Below are positions 5,998 through 6,862 of a DNA stretch of 6,862 nt, piece after piece. Where the stretch lies: the NCBI GenBank assembly GCA_017998025.1, contig JAGODW010000078.1:1-6862 (forward strand). The letters are read 5' to 3'. The first letter of the stretch is position 1. Each line of letters begins with the position of its first letter. The DNA is from Spirochaetales bacterium. Lineage in GTDB: Bacteria; Spirochaetota; Spirochaetia; DTKZ01. Made by a program: the position numbers and the translations under genes. Below the pieces are notes generated by a model that had not been told where the DNA came from, did no database searches, and saw only the letters and a list, made by a program, of their open reading frames with translations.

Positions 5998-6657
5998 TTA
6001 GTTTTGAGAGGTAGCTTCAGGCTGTCCCATCGCCATCTGAATGCGCTGTTTTCCCCGCTGAGCATCGCTTAAATTAGGATTCAACTGAAGAGCCTTATTG
6101 TAGGCTTCCAATGCGTATCGGTACTCTTTCGCCTGCTCACGAGCATATCCCAACCGTGCCCACCATAGGGCTATTTTTGGATCCTGAAATACTGCCGTAC
6201 TCAAGGCGATATCCGCGTGGTGGTATTCTCCCAGCCGAATAAATATTTCTCCCATAAGGTAATACACTTCATCGATCAGTTCACCTGTAGGGGCTATCAA
6301 CGTATACTCTTCAAGGTACTTCAACGCCTCTAGATTGTTCCCTAAATTGTAGTAAGCTTCACCCACAATCTGAATAGCCCGAATATCGTATCGGGAAACT
6401 TCCAGCGCCTTGAGGCCGTACTCTAATGCTTCTTTAGAGCGCCCTAGTTTTAGTAGACTCCACCCGAGGACTACAAAAGAATTCATATTCCTCGGCGTCT
6501 CTTTCAACTCTTGCAAACAGACTTCAACAGCCTGCCGATAGTTTCCATCCCGGTAGAGCTGAAGTGCATCGAGCTGTTCTTGAGCTTGTATAGCACCTAT
6601 AATATGGATGAATAGAACACAGACTCCCAGTACCTTCCCTATTTCAGCTTTTCTCAT
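5998..6657 (-). CDS. secreted TPR-repeat protein
   Basis: The protein is about 219 residues from ATG at 6657, or 221 from ATG at 6663. I prefer 6657 because AAGGG then lies 7 nt upstream, against about 1 nt for the earlier ATG. A signal peptide (hydrophobic residues about 11-24 of the longer form, cut near IQA-Q) points to the periplasm. An uncleaved anchor is possible. Five TPR units then run to about residue 197, each near 34 residues (for example GWSLLKLGRSKEALEYGLKA and GEAYYNLGNNLEALKYLEEY), and a short polar tail follows. TPR domains act as assembly scaffolds, and the partner is not evident. The start overlaps the stop of the bactofilin gene by 14 nt, or 20 nt with the longer form, which suggests translational coupling and a joint role in envelope organisation. 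mtaB follows after 24 bp. Confidence 0.88.
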   Translation of the reverse strand: MRKAEIGKVLGVCVLFIHIIGAIQAQEQLDALQLYRDGNYRQAVEVCLQELKETPRNMNSFVVLGWSLLKLGRSKEALEYGLKALEVSRYDIRAIQIVGEAYYNLGNNLEALKYLEEYTLIAPTGELIDEVYYLMGEIFIRLGEYHHADIALSTAVFQDPKIALWWARLGYAREQAKEYRYALEAYNKALQLNPNLSDAQRGKQRIQMAMGQPEATSQN

Positions 6658-6862
6658 CCTCATTCCCTTTTAAAGGAGCACGTTCCGGCATTTTGCAGCA
6701 GCCTGAAAATCTGCATCCACTCTGAATCACCAGGTCTGGTGTAGAAATATTTCCCTCCATAATCGCTTTCTCAAACATTTCAAGTTTTTTCTTTGCCAGA
6801 ATTTCACCCTTTACCTTACCCTTCAGTATTACCCGTTCCGCTTCTATCCGGGTTTCCATATC
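6644..6862 (-). CDS. bactofilin family (polymer-forming cytoskeletal) protein, C-terminal part
   Basis: Only the last 72 codons or so are in the window. An ATG lies at 6859, but the frame stays open through the window edge (GAT before it), and a whole bactofilin is longer, so the true start is outside. The visible segment has the right-handed beta-helix rhythm of bactofilins, with short hydrophobic strands split by glycine turns (VILKGKVKGEILAKKKLEMF, then AIMEGNI, LVIQSGCRFSGCC), and then a charged disordered tail ending NEDEKS. Bactofilins self-assemble without nucleotide into filaments that help set cell shape and organise the cell wall, often next to M23 peptidase genes. Any such neighbour here would lie beyond the edge. 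Three cysteines (SGCRFSGCC) sit in the last strand turn. The stop overlaps the start of the TPR gene. Confidence 0.8.
   Translation of the reverse strand, partial: DMETRIEAERVILKGKVKGEILAKKKLEMFEKAIMEGNISTPDLVIQSGCRFSGCCKMPERAPLKGNEDEKS

Noticed and set aside
1..6862. CRISPR array, insertion sequence, phage or defence module
   Set aside because: I found no regularly spaced repeats, transposase, integrase, terminal repeats around genes, or nuclease/effector signatures. All long genes belong to housekeeping or envelope families.

Overview
This is ordinary chromosomal sequence from a spirochaete, most likely the Treponema/Spirochaeta group. The strongest evidence is a pair of UPF0164-type, FadL-like outer-membrane proteins, a family known mainly from treponemes. 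They flank a lipoprotein with a spirochaete-style lipobox, and a bactofilin and TPR proteins lie nearby. Base composition is moderate and looks uniform across the genes. I see no mobile element, CRISPR array, tRNA, rRNA or defence system.

Layout: at the left edge, the 3' part of a TPR-repeat protein gene runs rightward and ends at 541. Everything else runs leftward. In transcription order from the right edge these are: the C-terminal part of a bactofilin (cut by the window edge); a secreted TPR protein whose start overlaps the bactofilin stop; mtaB, a tRNA methylthiotransferase, 24 bp later; a 73 bp gap with a plausible sigma70 promoter; a UPF0164 barrel protein; an unrecognised helical lipoprotein; a second UPF0164 barrel protein; a 229 bp gap with two inverted repeats and a good adk promoter; and adenylate kinase, which converges on the left-edge TPR gene with 17 bp between stops.

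Functional reading: the right block combines envelope shape (bactofilin), a periplasmic TPR scaffold and tRNA modification. The middle block looks like an outer-membrane lipid or hydrophobic-substrate module of two FadL-like barrels and one lipoprotein, probably co-transcribed from its own promoter. adk is a housekeeping gene with a separate promoter. Its correct start is ATG at 1200. The longer reading frame from 1272 begins inside the -35 box.

Points most worth a second look are the barrel-lipoprotein-barrel cassette, the nested inverted repeats upstream of adk, a C9 tract in the left TPR gene where loss of one base gives an immediate stop, and a T8 tract inside the promoter spacer of the barrel operon. 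The longest stretch without a gene is 229 bp (1201-1429), and its content is described in the features.
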